64,000 bases of DNA from Bufo bufo (Eukaryota > Chordata > Amphibia > Anura > Bufonidae). The stretch is taken from positions 399,080,645-399,144,644 of the forward strand of contig NC_053389.1 in NCBI RefSeq assembly GCF_905171765.1, given 5' to 3'. A program made the translations under genes and the position numbers. The notes below the pieces were generated by a model, which had not been told where the DNA came from, did no database searches, and was given only the letters and a program-made list of their open reading frames with translations. This document shows, piece by piece, positions 45,895 to 56,093 of the stretch; position 1 is the first letter of the stretch; the number at the start of each line of letters is the position of its first letter.

Positions 45895-48800
45895 TCACAA
45901 GCTATCGCGAGAAGCAAGTCGCTGCGACCTTCTCCTCCCAGACCTGTCTGGATCAGTCACAGTCGTGACAGTACCCCCCTTTCTACGAGGGGCCCCTGGA
46001 CCCTCAAGACCAGGCCTCTCCGGATGGGAGCTATGAAAAGCCCGAATGAGTCTGTCCGCTTTTATCTCTGATGCTGGAACCCACATTCTCTCTTCGGAAC
46101 CATAACCTTTCCAGTGCACCAGGTACTGAAGAGAGCGGCGAACATATCGTGAATCAACAATCTTTTCTACCTGAAACTCAAGACTGCCATCAACAACCAC
46201 CGGTGGAGGCGGTAGTGGCAATGGTTCAGGAGGTTCTACATATCTCTTAAGCAGAGATCTGTGGAAGACATTATGGATCCTTAGAGTCTGAGGTAGCTCC
46301 AGACGAAAAGCCACCGGGTTAATGATCTTAATTACCCTATAAGGACCAATAAATCTCGGACCTAATTTCCACGAGGGAACCTTCAACTTGATATTTCTGG
46401 TAGACAACCACACCAAGTCATTCACCCCAAGGTCCGGACCTTCAGAGCGCTTCCTATCAGCCGCACGTTTGTATCTACCACCAATTCTCTTCAAACTTTC
46501 TTGCACACTCTGCCACACCGAAGAAAGTGAATACGCAAATCGTTCCTCCTCGGGAATCCCAGACTGCGCCCCCTCACTAAACGTACAAAACTGAGGATGA
46601 AAACCATACGCACCAAAAAATAATGACTTATCGGTGGATTCTTGACGACGATTATTAATGGCAAACTCGGCTAACGGTAAATAAGATAACCATTCCTCAA
46701 CTACAAGAATAACAGTCTTCCCCGCTGATACTGGTAGATCCGTGATGAAATCCATTGACAGGTGCGTCCAAGGCCTGTTGGGGATGGCCAGAGGTAAAAG
46801 ACGCCCTGCCGGACGAGTATGATCTACCTTAGAACGAGCACAGGTAGCACATGCAGACACAAAATTCAACACCTCCTGGCGCCATTTAGGCCACCAGAAC
46901 CGACGAGACACTAACTCAGAGGTTGCCCTACTACCTGGGTGTCCTGCCAGTGTGGAGTTATGGTGTTCTTTTAGTATCTCCAGTCGTAAATTTTCTGGCA
47001 CAAACAGTTTACCTGAGGGGCAGGAGGCCGGGGCGTCCCCCTGAGCTTCCAACACCCTCCCCTCCAAACCTGAGTGTAATGCAGAGACCACCACCCCCTT
47101 TTGCAAAATGGGCTCTGGTACCTCAACATCACCCCCTCCAGGAAAACTTCGAGACAATGCATCCGCCTTAGTATTTTTTGCCCCCGGGCGATAGGTTATT
47201 ACAAAATTAAACCTAGTAAAAGATAACGACCACCGAGCCTGTCTAGGGGTGAGACGTTTAGCAGACTCCAGATATAATACGTTTTTGTGATCAGTAATCA
47301 CCGTGACGGGATGAACCGCCCCCTCCAAAAAATGACGCCACTCCTCAAAAGCCAACTTAATAGCCAAAAGTTCCCTGTTGCCAATATCATAGTTCCTTTC
47401 TGCAGTAGACAATTTCTTCGAAAAGAAAGCACACGGACGCCATTCACCAGGGGACGGGCCCTAAGATAGTACCGCTCCCACCCCCACCTCTGATGCGTCA
47501 ACCTCTACAATAAAAGGAAGCGAGACATCTGGCTGTACGAGAATAGGGGCCGAGGTGAATCTCTCCTTCAGAGATGCAAAGGCAGTTTTGGCTGCATGTG
47601 ACCATTTGGAAAAATCGGATCCCTTTCGGGTCATGTCCGTCAGTGGTTTGACCACCGAGAAATAGTTCTTTATAAACTTTCTATAACAATTGGCAAACCC
47701 CAGGAAGCGTTGCAATGCCTTCAGGTTCTCAGGCAGATCCCAGTCTATAATCGCCCGGACTTTCTCTGGATCCATGCGGAAACCTGAATCTGACAACACA
47801 TACCCCAGAAATGGCAGTTCTTTTACGGCGAACACACATTTTTCTGACTTAGCAAACAATTTGTTGGCCCTTAATATCTGCAGCACTTGTCTCACATGGA
47901 TCCTATGTGTATCCAGATCCGGGGAATAGACCAGGATGTCATCAAGATATATCACAACAAATCTCCCGATAAGGTGACTAAAAATATTGTTGACAAAATG
48001 TTGGAATACCACATGCGCATTAGTAAGACCAAATGGCATGACCAGATTTTCATAATGCCCTTCCGGAGTATTAAAAGCCGTCTTCCACTCATCCCCCTCT
48101 TTGATGCGAACCAGGTTATAGGCTCCTCTGAGATCCATTTTGGAGAACCATTTAGCACCAGCAACCTGATTAAAGAGGTCGGGAATGAGAGGAAGAGGAT
48201 AGGGATCTCGGATAGTTATCCGGTTTAATTCCCGGAAATCCAGGCAAGGACGTAGGCCCCCATCTTTCTTTTTAATGAAAAAGAACCCTGCAGCCACAGG
48301 TGAAGAAGAGGGTCTGATGTGTCCCTTAGCCAAACTCTCCGAAATATAATCTTTCATAGCCTTCCTCTTCGGGCCGGAAATATTGTATAACCGGGTTTTA
48401 GGTAGTTTTGCCCCAGGTAATAGATTAATCGGGCAATCATATGGACGATGAGGTGGTAACCCCTGACAACCCTTCTCAGAGAACACATCCATAAAATCTG
48501 ACAGAAAGGCAGGTAAAGATGTTACAGAGAGTGTAGAGCATCTACTACTCAAGCAGTTGTCCTTACAATGTTCACTCCACTCCACAATCTCCCCGGCCTG
48601 CCAATCCACCACTGGATTGTGAGTCACCAGCCAGGGAAGCCCCAATACCATAGGTAAGGAAGACCGTCCAGGACATAACAAGAGATATGCTCTTTATGGA
48701 GGTCCCCTACCTGCAGATGGATATTATGGACGATCTGAGTTAACTCTCTCTGAGTAAGAGGGGAGGAGTCGATGGCAAAAACAGGAATAGTTCTGCATAC

Positions 48801-49086
48801 CGGTTTCCGGAGTAAAACCCAGAGCCTGAGCAAACCATGAATCCACCAAGTTGACCCCCGCCCCACTGTCCAAAAAGACGGAACAGATCTCAGTTTTATT
48901 GCCCACCTCAACGGTAGCGGACAACAAAAACTGAGACATGCGTATGGAGGAAACGAATACGCCCAGACTGTTCTCCTCCGCACAATCTGGGGACTCTAGT
49001 TTTCCGGCGGCTCCTTTGTTTGTGGTCTCTTGGGTTCTGAGGGACAAACCTTTACAAAATGACCCCTCCCCCCACAACGAAAACAA
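45895..49086 (-). pseudogene. Gypsy pol: protease, RT, RNase H, integrase, broken
   Basis: The protease is in the frame at 48724-49086 with the FLDSGAG active site. The reverse transcriptase (47461-48681) has FSKMDLRGAYN and the active site YLDDILVYS. A nonsense codon (TAG at 47461-47463) separates it from RNase H, which resumes with ERNYDIGNRELLAIKLAFEE. The integrase has the HHCC finger (GHPGSRATSELV ... CATCARSK) and MDFITDLPVS. It then jumps from KTVILVV to EEWLSYLPLAEFAINN, so the core with at least two catalytic acids is deleted. A chromodomain ends the protein (VEKIVDSRYVRRSLQYLVHWKGYG). A frame change near 48690-48724 lies between protease and RT. Confidence 0.9.
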
Positions 49087-49841
49087 ACCTCTGACCTACG
49101 GCGGAACTTAGGAGGATTCATCCGTCTAGTGGCGCCCCCTATTTGAATTGGTTCGACTGGACCATAGCAGACCGATCCCTGCCCTATAGAGGCCTCCGTA
49201 AAATGTAATAGTCTCTCCCTGAGTCGTCTGTCGATTCTTATGGACAGAGACATAGCAGCCTCAAGAGACCCAGGGACCTCGTATACCGCCAGCGCGTCTT
49301 TTAATTTTTCAGACAACCCCTGGCAGAACTGACTCCTAAGGGCCGAGTCGTTCCATAACGTATCAGTAGCCCATCTACGGAATTCGGAACAATATAGTTC
49401 AGCAGACCGGTTCTCTTGCCGAAGTCTACGTAGCTTAGACTCAGCCAGTGAGACCCTGTCCGGGTCATCATATACGAGACCCAGGGCTTCAAAAAACTCC
49501 TCCACTGATCGTAAGGCCGGAGAGTCTGATGGTAGGGAGAAAGCCCAAGCCTGCGGATCTCCTTGCAGGAGAGAAAATACAATGCCCACCCGTTGTTCCT
49601 CACCGCCAGAGGATCTAGGGCGTAACCTGAAGAACAATTTGCAAGCTTCTCTGAAGGTTACAAATTGGTCTCTCCCTCCTGAGAACCTATCAGGTAAAGC
49701 CACTTTTGGCTCAGGAGTACCTTGGTTTCCCGTAGCAACGGTGGAACCCAAGGATTGCTGCTGCAGCACTGTTGCTTTTTATCCTGCCACTTCAAGGGAT
49801 AACCCCTGTAATTGTTTCGCCAAAACCGAAACCGGATCCAT
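48996..49841 (-). pseudogene. Gypsy gag, one early stop
   Basis: Starts at the ATG at 49841 (MDPVSVLAKQLQG). An in-frame TAA at 49779-49781 interrupts the N-terminus, after which the frame is open to 48996. It has a retrotransposon gag/capsid domain (about residues 30-190 of the remainder, LPDRFSGGRDQF ... QFCQGLSEKLKDAL) and a CCHC zinc knuckle (CFRCGGRGHFVKVC) near the end. In an active element this forms the particle and binds RNA. Confidence 0.9.
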
Positions 49842-49879
49842 AGTGGAACAGACAAAATACAAAGCAAAACAGCAAGCAG

Positions 49880-49910
<31 letters not shown>

Positions 49911-49953
49911 AATGTCATTTATTATTATTTTTTTTTTAAAAGGCCAGATATAC

Positions 49954-50511
49954 TGTCACGACCACTATCCCAGCAGCAGTCGTGTCGCACCAGACGGAGG
50001 GGAAGGGGGACCCTTATCTACGGATGGGAAATAGAATGGCCACCCCTGACTAACCCTATGCTGGCACCTGTCTGCCCTGATACCCTAGACGGGGTGTGAA
50101 CCCGTGCGGCGAGCAGGATGCCTAAACCCTCAGTCGCCCTAACAAGACTGGACTGGGGAAAGGCCGATGGGAGCGCTAGTCACCATCACTCACGTCTAGG
50201 AAAACAACAGGGGAAGACAGCAACAAACAAACAACAGCAGAGATAGACTTATCCAGTCACGAGCAGAGAAGGCGATCCCAAACACGACAGTCCACGCCGG
50301 ACAAGAGCTCCACAGCAACACCATCAAACGATCTCCTTCCAAGGTCAGAGTAGCACTGGAAGTAAGGACTATATCTGGCAATGACTGCAAGTGAAACTGA
50401 AACTAATATAGTAGCTGGGAGTGGCAGACAGGACTCACCTGAGAAGGATGCCTACAAACTCCCAGTCAGGACAAAAAGGTTCACAAGGCAAAACCCAGAT
50501 GACATACCCTG
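49954..50511 (-). repeat. Gypsy 5' LTR
   Basis: 558 bp. Reading the element from right to left, it is followed by the primer-binding zone at about 49935-49953 and by an A/T homopolymer stretch (49880-49940). Promoter elements were not identified with confidence. Confidence 0.9.
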
Positions 50512-50579
50512 TTAAATTCAGGTACGGTAAAACCATTGTGAGATTACATTTCAGACCATGCAAGGAGGTGACACGTTAA
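50512..50579 (+). pseudogene. Minor capsid (penton) protein, 3' end
   Basis: A short plus-strand coding remnant of about 22 codons after the right LTR, ending with a TAA at 50577-50579. It contains KFRYGKTIVRLHFRP, a strand-rich C-terminus of the type seen in Polinton minor capsid proteins. It overlaps the start of the next gene (ATG at 50558) by 22 bases in another frame. Its frame continues that of the 5' part at 44624-45321 once the Gypsy element and its target duplication are discounted. Confidence 0.8.
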
Positions 50580-51022
50580 AAAAGCTGTCCCAGAGACTGT
50601 ACGGCGACCCCAGTGTGTATGCCCGGTACTACGTTAATCAGGCAAGTAACGGGTTAGAGGGATCCCGTGGTGATGAATACATGTACAAGGCTGGCCTTGC
50701 GGGCTTGTTTAGAGGACTTTTTAGGAGAGCAGTCCCGCTTTTCAGGAGGGGTATTGAGCTTGTGAAACCGCATGTAAAAACTGCGGCCAGAAATATCGCT
50801 AAAGACGCCGTCACGAGTATATCATCTGCAGTGCTGGATAAATTAAGCCAGCCCCCAAAAGAACAGAAAGGTTCGGGCCTTGTTTATGTTGTGAAAAAAA
50901 CAGCTAAAAGAAAAGCACGCTCGGGTTCATCGTTTCCTTCTGGGCTCAAGAATAAAACGCAACCGCGTAAAAGACGTAGACGCCAGAAAGCTGTTAGACA
51001 ATCTGGAGACAACATCTTTTAG
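50558..51022 (+). CDS. Basic virion core protein (adenovirus pVI/pX-like), Maverick
   Basis: An intact 154-codon gene starting inside the end of the penton gene. It contains an amphipathic, Arg-rich helix (residues about 45-66, GLAGLFRGLFRRAVPLFRRG), a helical middle (VKTAARNIAKDAVTSISSAV), and a strongly basic C-terminus (TQPRKRRRRQKAVRQ). The order (Gly/Leu/Phe-rich amphipathic helix, linker, Arg cluster) is what virus-like Polintons and adenoviruses have in membrane-lytic or DNA-condensing core proteins. The exact homology to pVI or pX is inferred, not proved. Position directly before the major capsid gene supports a structural role. Confidence 0.75.
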   Translation: MQGGDTLKKLSQRLYGDPSVYARYYVNQASNGLEGSRGDEYMYKAGLAGLFRGLFRRAVPLFRRGIELVKPHVKTAARNIAKDAVTSISSAVLDKLSQPPKEQKGSGLVYVVKKTAKRKARSGSSFPSGLKNKTQPRKRRRRQKAVRQSGDNIF

Positions 51023-51031
51023 TGAAATACC

Positions 51032-52336
51032 ATGGCTTTCATACATGACGGGTCTGTGGAATGTACTAAATCGGAGCTAGATATTTTTGATTTACCCCCG
51101 ACGCAGACTAGTATTGAAAAATCGCTCTTTGTAGAAGTCCAACCTATAGCGGCCTTGGCCGACAATGCCCCGTTGGAGTTCTTCATTTCAGGCAGTGGCG
51201 AATATTATTACAACCTGAACAACACACTCTTGTATATCAATTGCCGTATTGTGAAGTCGGATAATACCACTATTCCAGCTGATGCCTGCGTTGGATTGAT
51301 TAATTACCCAATCACCACGCTTTTTTGTCAGACGGACGTGACACTCGGCGACAGACTTATTTCACGCTCAGATAATTTGTATAGTTACAGAGCGTACATA
51401 GAGACTATTTTAAATTACAGCCCTCAAGCGCTGTCGTCGCAGTTTACTGCGGGCCTGTTCTATAAAGACACCGCTGGTCATCATCATGAAAGAACTCTTG
51501 GGGGTAACAATTTGGGGTTTAACAAAAGGGTTAGGGCTACAGCCCGGTCTAGGCCTGTAGAGCTTTTGGGACCCCTTTTTGGTGATATATTTAATCAACC
51601 AAAACTCGTACTGAATGGATTGGACCTGAAAATTAAACTGACCAAAAATAAAGATGCTTTCTGCCTGATGTCTGCAGATGCAGAGCATTTTAAAGTACAG
51701 ATATTACAAGCTGCTCTGTATGTAAAGAGAGTTCAGGTATCCCCGGCTGTCAGAATAGGCCACAGTCAGGCCCTTCTATCAGCTACCGCGAAATACACCA
51801 TAGATAGAGCATGTCTCAAGGTGTACAGCATACCGTCTGGTACAAGAATTACAAATCAGGAGAATCTGTTTCTGGGGCAGCTTCCTAAAACAGTAATAAT
51901 AGGTTTTGTTGAAAATGAAGCCTTTAGCGGTTCATACAATCGTAATCCGTTATGCTTCCCACACTATGATGTGAATCAGGCATCGCTGTACCTGGACGGC
52001 CAGCAGATACCCGCAAGGCCCTTTCAACCGAATTTTGAGACGGAATCGGCCGTCAGGGAGTACGCGTCGCTTCTCCATATATCGGGAAAACAGAGAAATG
52101 ATAGTGGATTAGCTATAGACAGAGATGAATTTATGAATGGCTACACATTTTTTGCATTTGATTTGTCACCAGATCAAGAACATGGTGGTCATTTTTCGCT
52201 CATTAAAACTGGAAATGTTAGAGCAGAGGTGCGGTTTGCAGTGCCAAAACCCCAAATAGTAAATATGATAGTTTACTCTATAAATACAAATATAGTGGAA
52301 ATTAATTATAGAAGGGAGATAGTGTGTGACTTTTAA
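51032..52336 (+). CDS. Major capsid protein (double jelly-roll, hexon-like), Maverick
   Basis: An intact 434-codon gene with ATG at 51032, nine bases after the core gene. It begins MAFIHDGSVECTKSELDIF and contains VEVQPIAALADNAPLEFFISGSG, a landmark of Polinton major capsids, plus YYYNLNNTLLYINCRIV and many predicted beta strands. The protein would form trimeric capsomers with a hexagonal base, as in adenovirus hexon and related dsDNA viruses. It has no stops or frameshifts, unlike the replication genes around it. It is a little shorter than some relatives but ends in a normal hydrophilic C-terminus. Confidence 0.9.
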   Translation: MAFIHDGSVECTKSELDIFDLPPTQTSIEKSLFVEVQPIAALADNAPLEFFISGSGEYYYNLNNTLLYINCRIVKSDNTTIPADACVGLINYPITTLFCQTDVTLGDRLISRSDNLYSYRAYIETILNYSPQALSSQFTAGLFYKDTAGHHHERTLGGNNLGFNKRVRATARSRPVELLGPLFGDIFNQPKLVLNGLDLKIKLTKNKDAFCLMSADAEHFKVQILQAALYVKRVQVSPAVRIGHSQALLSATAKYTIDRACLKVYSIPSGTRITNQENLFLGQLPKTVIIGFVENEAFSGSYNRNPLCFPHYDVNQASLYLDGQQIPARPFQPNFETESAVREYASLLHISGKQRNDSGLAIDRDEFMNGYTFFAFDLSPDQEHGGHFSLIKTGNVRAEVRFAVPKPQIVNMIVYSINTNIVEINYRREIVCDF

Positions 52337-52381
52337 CTAAGCATCCCTGCAGCTTTGAGGAATGAATAATCTGATCCGTAT

Positions 52382-52831
52382 ATGAGCCACCTATTCGCGG
52401 GTGTATTTCCGTGTGACTTTCTACCGGACGAGCCTGTGCTTCAGAGGCCTGCTGCATACATCGTGAATACAGATGATTCTTAATTATACTGTATGATAAG
52501 GACTCTATATTCTTTGACTCTTATGGACTATCACCGACTTTTGAAATGTACCCTCTCAGCTTTATTCAATTTATAAAAAGGAATTGTGGGCTATATATCT
52601 ATCAAAATAACCAGTTACAAGACATGAACAGTCGTGTTTGCGGTCAATACTGTATCTTTTTTTTATATCATCTGGCGCGTGGCGTCTCTATATATATTTT
52701 ATATTTCTTTAATAAAAAATGTGATCATAATGATAAAATAGTTGAAATATTTATAAAAAATAAGTTAAGAGCCGACCTATGCATTTCTTTACCATGGTGT
52801 GTTTATCACCAGATTTGCACTGCGTATTGTT
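52382..52831 (+). pseudogene. Adenain-like maturation protease, central part lost
   Basis: The N-terminal piece starts at about 52382 (LFAGVFPCDFLPDE, then AAYIVNTD), the opening of a Polinton cysteine protease of adenain type. It stops at a TAA (about 52481). The segment that should carry the catalytic His (an HW motif) is missing. Coding resumes in another register near 52500 with a FDSYG-like stretch and continues in the frame at 52546-52831: FIKRNCGLYIYQNNQLQ, then the catalytic Cys block SRVCGQYCIFFLYHLARG. The Cys region survives but the His is lost, so it cannot process capsid precursors. Confidence 0.85.
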
Positions 52832-52850
52832 AAGTCCCTGTTTATCTAAC

Positions 52851-52856
52851 AATAAA
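52851..52856 (+). promoter_or_regulatory. Poly(A) signal for the rightward gene block
   Basis: AATAAA about 20 bases after the protease terminator and just before the right terminal repeat. Further AATAAA copies at about 52908 and 53055 belong to the duplicated repeat. Confidence 0.55.
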
Positions 52857-52899
52857 GCTGTTGAAACCATTATCTGTGTGGTATGTTTTTATTTGTTTA

Positions 52900-53510
52900 T
52901 CTGGCCAATAAAAGCTGTTGAAACTATCTGTGTGGGAATGTAAAAATCTGTTAGAGATTACACCTGACCCCAGAGACCCCTGCCCCATCTACCATAATAT
53001 CATCAAATACATGAGACCCCCCTGCCATGAGATGGCAATATTTGTTTATCTGCCCAATAAAGCTGTTGAAACTATCTGTGTGTGGGAATGTAAAAGTCTG
53101 TTAGAGATTACTCCTGACCCCAGAGACCCCTGAGGCATGTTCAGCCATGAATCTACCATAATGATATCAAATACATGAGACCCCGGCCATGAGAGGAGGA
53201 CGCAATCCACCATAATGATATCAAATACATGAGCCCCTTGCCCTGAGAGGAGGACGCTATCTACCATAATGATATCAAATACATGAGACCCCTGCCCTGA
53301 GCATAATAATATAATGTGACATGCCCAGGCATGCATTATTCAGATTTGGGAGGGAGGAGGAGATTGGGAGGGAGGAGGGGAAGGGGTGGGGGGCGTGGGG
53401 ACCTGTCAAGAGGACGAAAGGGGCGTGTTGATGAAAGGGGTTTTGGAAGACAATGAAAAGGGGCGTGGTACCTGTCACTTTTTGACGAATAATATAGAAG
53501 CTTCGCTACT
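52900..53510. repeat. Maverick right terminal inverted repeat, internally duplicated
   Basis: Inverse of 32338-32750. A unit containing gctgttgaaactatctgtgtg, ctgttagagatta and ccagagacccct occurs at about 52913-52980 and again at 53060-53135. The phrase ataatgatatcaaatacatgag repeats three times at 53157-53286. The right repeat has therefore expanded relative to the left. Confidence 0.8.
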
Positions 53511-53516
53511 AATGTC
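53511..53516. other. Target-site duplication of the Maverick, right copy
   Basis: AATGTC directly after the right terminal repeat, identical to 32332-32337. Confidence 0.95.
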
Positions 53517-53981
53517 TCAACAGAAATCGAGACTCATCAGACCAGGCAACATTTTTCCAGTCTTCAACAGTCCAATTTTGGTGAGCTCGTGCAAATTGTA
53601 GCCTTTTTTTTCCTATTTGTAGTGGAGATGAGTGGTACCCGGTGGGGTCTTCTGCTGTTGTAGCCCATCCGCCTCAAGGTTGTGCGTGTTGTAGCTTCAC
53701 AAATGCTTTGCTGCATACCTTGGTTGTAACGAGTGGTTATTTCAGTCAACGTTGCTCTTCTATCAGCTTGAATCAGTCGGCCCATTCTCCTCTGACCTCT
53801 AGCATCCACAAGGCATTTTTGCCCACAGGACTGCCGCATACTGGATGTTTTTTCCCTTTTCACACCATTCTTTGTAAACCCTAGAAATGGTTGTGCATGA
53901 AAATCCCAGTAACTGAGCAGATTGTGAAATACCAACAACCATGCCACGCTCAAAATTGCTTAAATCACCTTTCTTTCCCAT
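53511..53981 (-). pseudogene. Tc1-like transposase, N-terminal half
   Basis: Minus-strand start MGKKGDLSNFERGMVVG at 53981 opens a helix-turn-helix domain (LLGFSCTTISRVYKEW). After a frame change near 53850 the second half follows in another frame, with RATLTEITTRYNQ and TTRTTLRRMGY, a second HTH. A further frame change near 53600 precedes the start of the catalytic domain, which is cut by the Maverick end at 53510. The remaining half lies 21 kb to the left at 31952-32337. Frameshifts show decay in addition to the insertion. Confidence 0.85.
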
Positions 53982-54129
53982 TCTGACATTCAGTTTGGAG
54001 TTCAGGAGATTGTCTTGACCAGGACCACCCCCCTAAATGCATTGAAGCAACTGCCATGTGATTGGTTGACTAGATAATTGCATTAATGAGAAATAGAACA
54101 GGTGTTCCTAATAATTCTTTAGGTGAATG

Positions 54130-56093
54130 TATATGCAAAGTATTAAATTATTGGTTTACTATAGATTGATTACAAGGGAGGACACATTACAGAAAGATAA
54201 GTCCTAGATCTAAAGCATCCCCCCCAAAAAACTAAAACCCACTAGCTGACTACTGCTGTTAGGGTCGTGTGAGGTTGCAATTAAACTATACACACCTATA
54301 GAATCAAACCACCCCACTAGTTAATAAATAAGAAAATAATCAATAACAAAATCTTTATTGGTCAATATATATCAATAATGTAAATATGTTAAAATCTGTT
54401 ACAACAGCGGCATACATATACAGAAAAAGGAGGATACAGTGGTTCTGTAGTAAATAATTTCATATATCATATGGGATTAATACATCATAATAAGGCGCTC
54501 AAACCTATCATCTAATCACATAAGTGCATATAAAGAAAATAAAGTGCAAGCCAAAGCTAATATAAATAACAAATATCCCGAGAAAATGAAAGGCAGCCAT
54601 TCAAATGAACCACTAATGGAATCAAATATTACAAGGATTTAACATAGACCATAATGATTGTAAAATACAGACCAGTGTGCCTCCAACCCCGACGTACGTT
54701 TCACTACTAAGCTTCCTAAGGGGATAACACATTGTTAGCTCCTAACCTATTTATACCCTGTTAATGATCTCTAGATTAAAATCAGGTGAGAATAAAAGGC
54801 TGTACCTTAAACCATTTGTATCTATTTGATTTCACTTGCTCTTTAACTCCTTAATGCTCCACAGATCGAAGGGTACTTTCACACTTGCGGCAGAGGAATC
54901 CGGCAGGCAGTTCCGTCGCCTGCCGGATGCGTTAAAACGTATGCCAACTGATGGCATTTGAAAGACTGATCAGGATCCTGATCCGTCTTACAAATGCATT
55001 GAAATGCCGGATCCGTCTTTCCGGTGTCATCCGGAAAAACGGATTCAGCATTTATTTTTTTTACATTGTATTTTGTATTACATTGTATTTTGAATGCTAA
55101 TACATTCCTATGGAAAAAAATGGCATTCAGGCAAGTGTTGTTTTTTTTGGCCGGAGATAAAACCGTAGCATGTTGCGGTATTATCTCTGTCCTGAACAGT
55201 CAAAAAGACTGAACTGAAGACATCCTGATGCATCCTGAACGGATTGCTCTCCATTCATAATGCATGGGGATAAAACTGATCAGTTCTTTTCCGGTATAGA
55301 GCCCCTAGGACGGAACTCTATGCCGGAAAATAATGACGCTAGTGTGAAAGTACCCTAATATTGCTCTTCTTATTATGTAAAATAAGACCAAAACATAAGT
55401 TAATAATAAGAGAGGTAAATGTAGCCCCCCATAATGAGTAGCGGCGCCATGGATGTCCCCAAACTAAATAAATAAATCCACCCCAGATCACGCCTCGGCC
55501 GTGGAACGCACAACGAAGCTTCCGGTATGCGCTCCACCTCAGAGCGCTACGAGGTATCGCGTGAACACGCCACCTCCGGCCGTGGGACACATCCCGTAAG
55601 TTCCGGTATGCGCTCCACAGCAAAACACTACGCAGTATCGTGCGAACAAGCAATCCTCGATCCGGTAATAGATGCATGCCACCCTGGAATGCACCACAGA
55701 GAGCAACTTTCTACATAAGAACAATCTGAATGTCTCCAATTGAATATAGAAAGGGAACCTACATGCTATCGTAAATAATTCTAATGACATCATCAATACA
55801 AAATAAAATAAATAATAAATATAAATACATTTTTAGAATAATCATGTATAATAATTAATACAATAAAAGTGATGAAAGTGCCATTGATGAAAGTGCAACG
55901 TGCAAGTGAATAGGCAGGTGAAGGGGGAATAAAGTGAAAATTAAGCGAAGAAAGCATAATAAACTGTTATCTATGTATATAAATATTCATGATCATAAAT
56001 TACAAATTAAAGTGAGTAAAATAGCCAACAATATAAACATATAATCAACACCAATTAAATATCATATAAATGTATGTGTAAAACATAATAACT
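54130..56093. mobile_element. Penelope-like non-coding remnant
   Basis: Flanking sequence with no gene but a Penelope-type signature on the minus strand: ccttaggaagcttagtagtgaaacgtacgtcgg (about 54691-54722), which has a degenerate hammerhead layout (core, stem, GAAAC, GTC). A GC-rich block at 55490-55660 contains two related copies of a unit with ccggtatgcgctccac and gtatcg. No polymerase or endonuclease coding is seen. The extent is uncertain and a miniature element lies within. Confidence 0.4.
54870..55356. mobile_element. Miniature inverted-repeat element
   Basis: About 487 bp with 20-bp inverted ends, agggtactttcacacttgcg at the left and cgctagtgtgaaagtaccct at the right. The interior contains phrases such as tccggatgcgtt and cggaaaaacggatt but no gene. 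I could not identify a target duplication, so the superfamily is open (hAT or PIF/Harbinger are candidates). Confidence 0.75.

Larger units (their letters stand above)
45322..50511 (-). mobile_element. Ty3/Gypsy chromovirus LTR retrotransposon
   Basis: About 5.2 kb with 558-bp LTRs at 45322-45879 and 49954-50511, minus-strand gag and pol, and a chromodomain at the end of the integrase. The LTRs differ at only a handful of positions by eye (for instance near 45332, 45427, 45654 and 45827), so the copy is young. The bases CCTG(T) occur at both outer borders and fit a short target duplication, but the border is ambiguous because the LTRs share those bases. It is defective: nonsense codons in gag and pol and a deletion in the integrase. 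Confidence 0.9.
32338..53510. mobile_element. Maverick/Polinton (adintovirus-like endogenous provirus)
   Basis: A 21,173-bp element with terminal inverted repeats starting agtagtgaagcttctatatt (left) and agtagcgaagcttctatatt (right, read inward), flanked by a 6-bp duplication. It carries the full Maverick gene kit: protein-primed DNA polymerase B, chromodomain integrase, packaging ATPase, adenain-like protease, major and minor capsid proteins and a basic core protein. Removing the two later insertions (38194-42043 and 45322-50511) leaves about 12 kb, short for a vertebrate Maverick because the polymerase is deleted. The capsid gene set places it with virus-like Polintons, also called adintoviruses. 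Several replication genes are broken. Confidence 0.95.
31918..54129 (-). mobile_element. Tc1/mariner-like transposon carrying a nested Maverick
   Basis: The terminal inverted repeats read cacctaaagaattattagg at 31923-31942 and its complement, cctaataattctttaggtg, at 54107-54125, each followed inward by gaacacc/ggtgttc. The element proper is only about 1.0 kb (31918-32337 and 53511-54129). The remaining 21.2 kb is the Maverick plus its own passengers. The transposase gene is on the minus strand and is cut in the middle. The flanking TA is not cleanly duplicated because of the adjacent TA microsatellite. Confidence 0.9.

Noticed and set aside
49870..49910. Long A tract as a poly(A) tail of a retroposed gene
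   Set aside because: It lies inside the Gypsy element between the LTR and gag and is a simple repeat, with no retroposed gene next to it.
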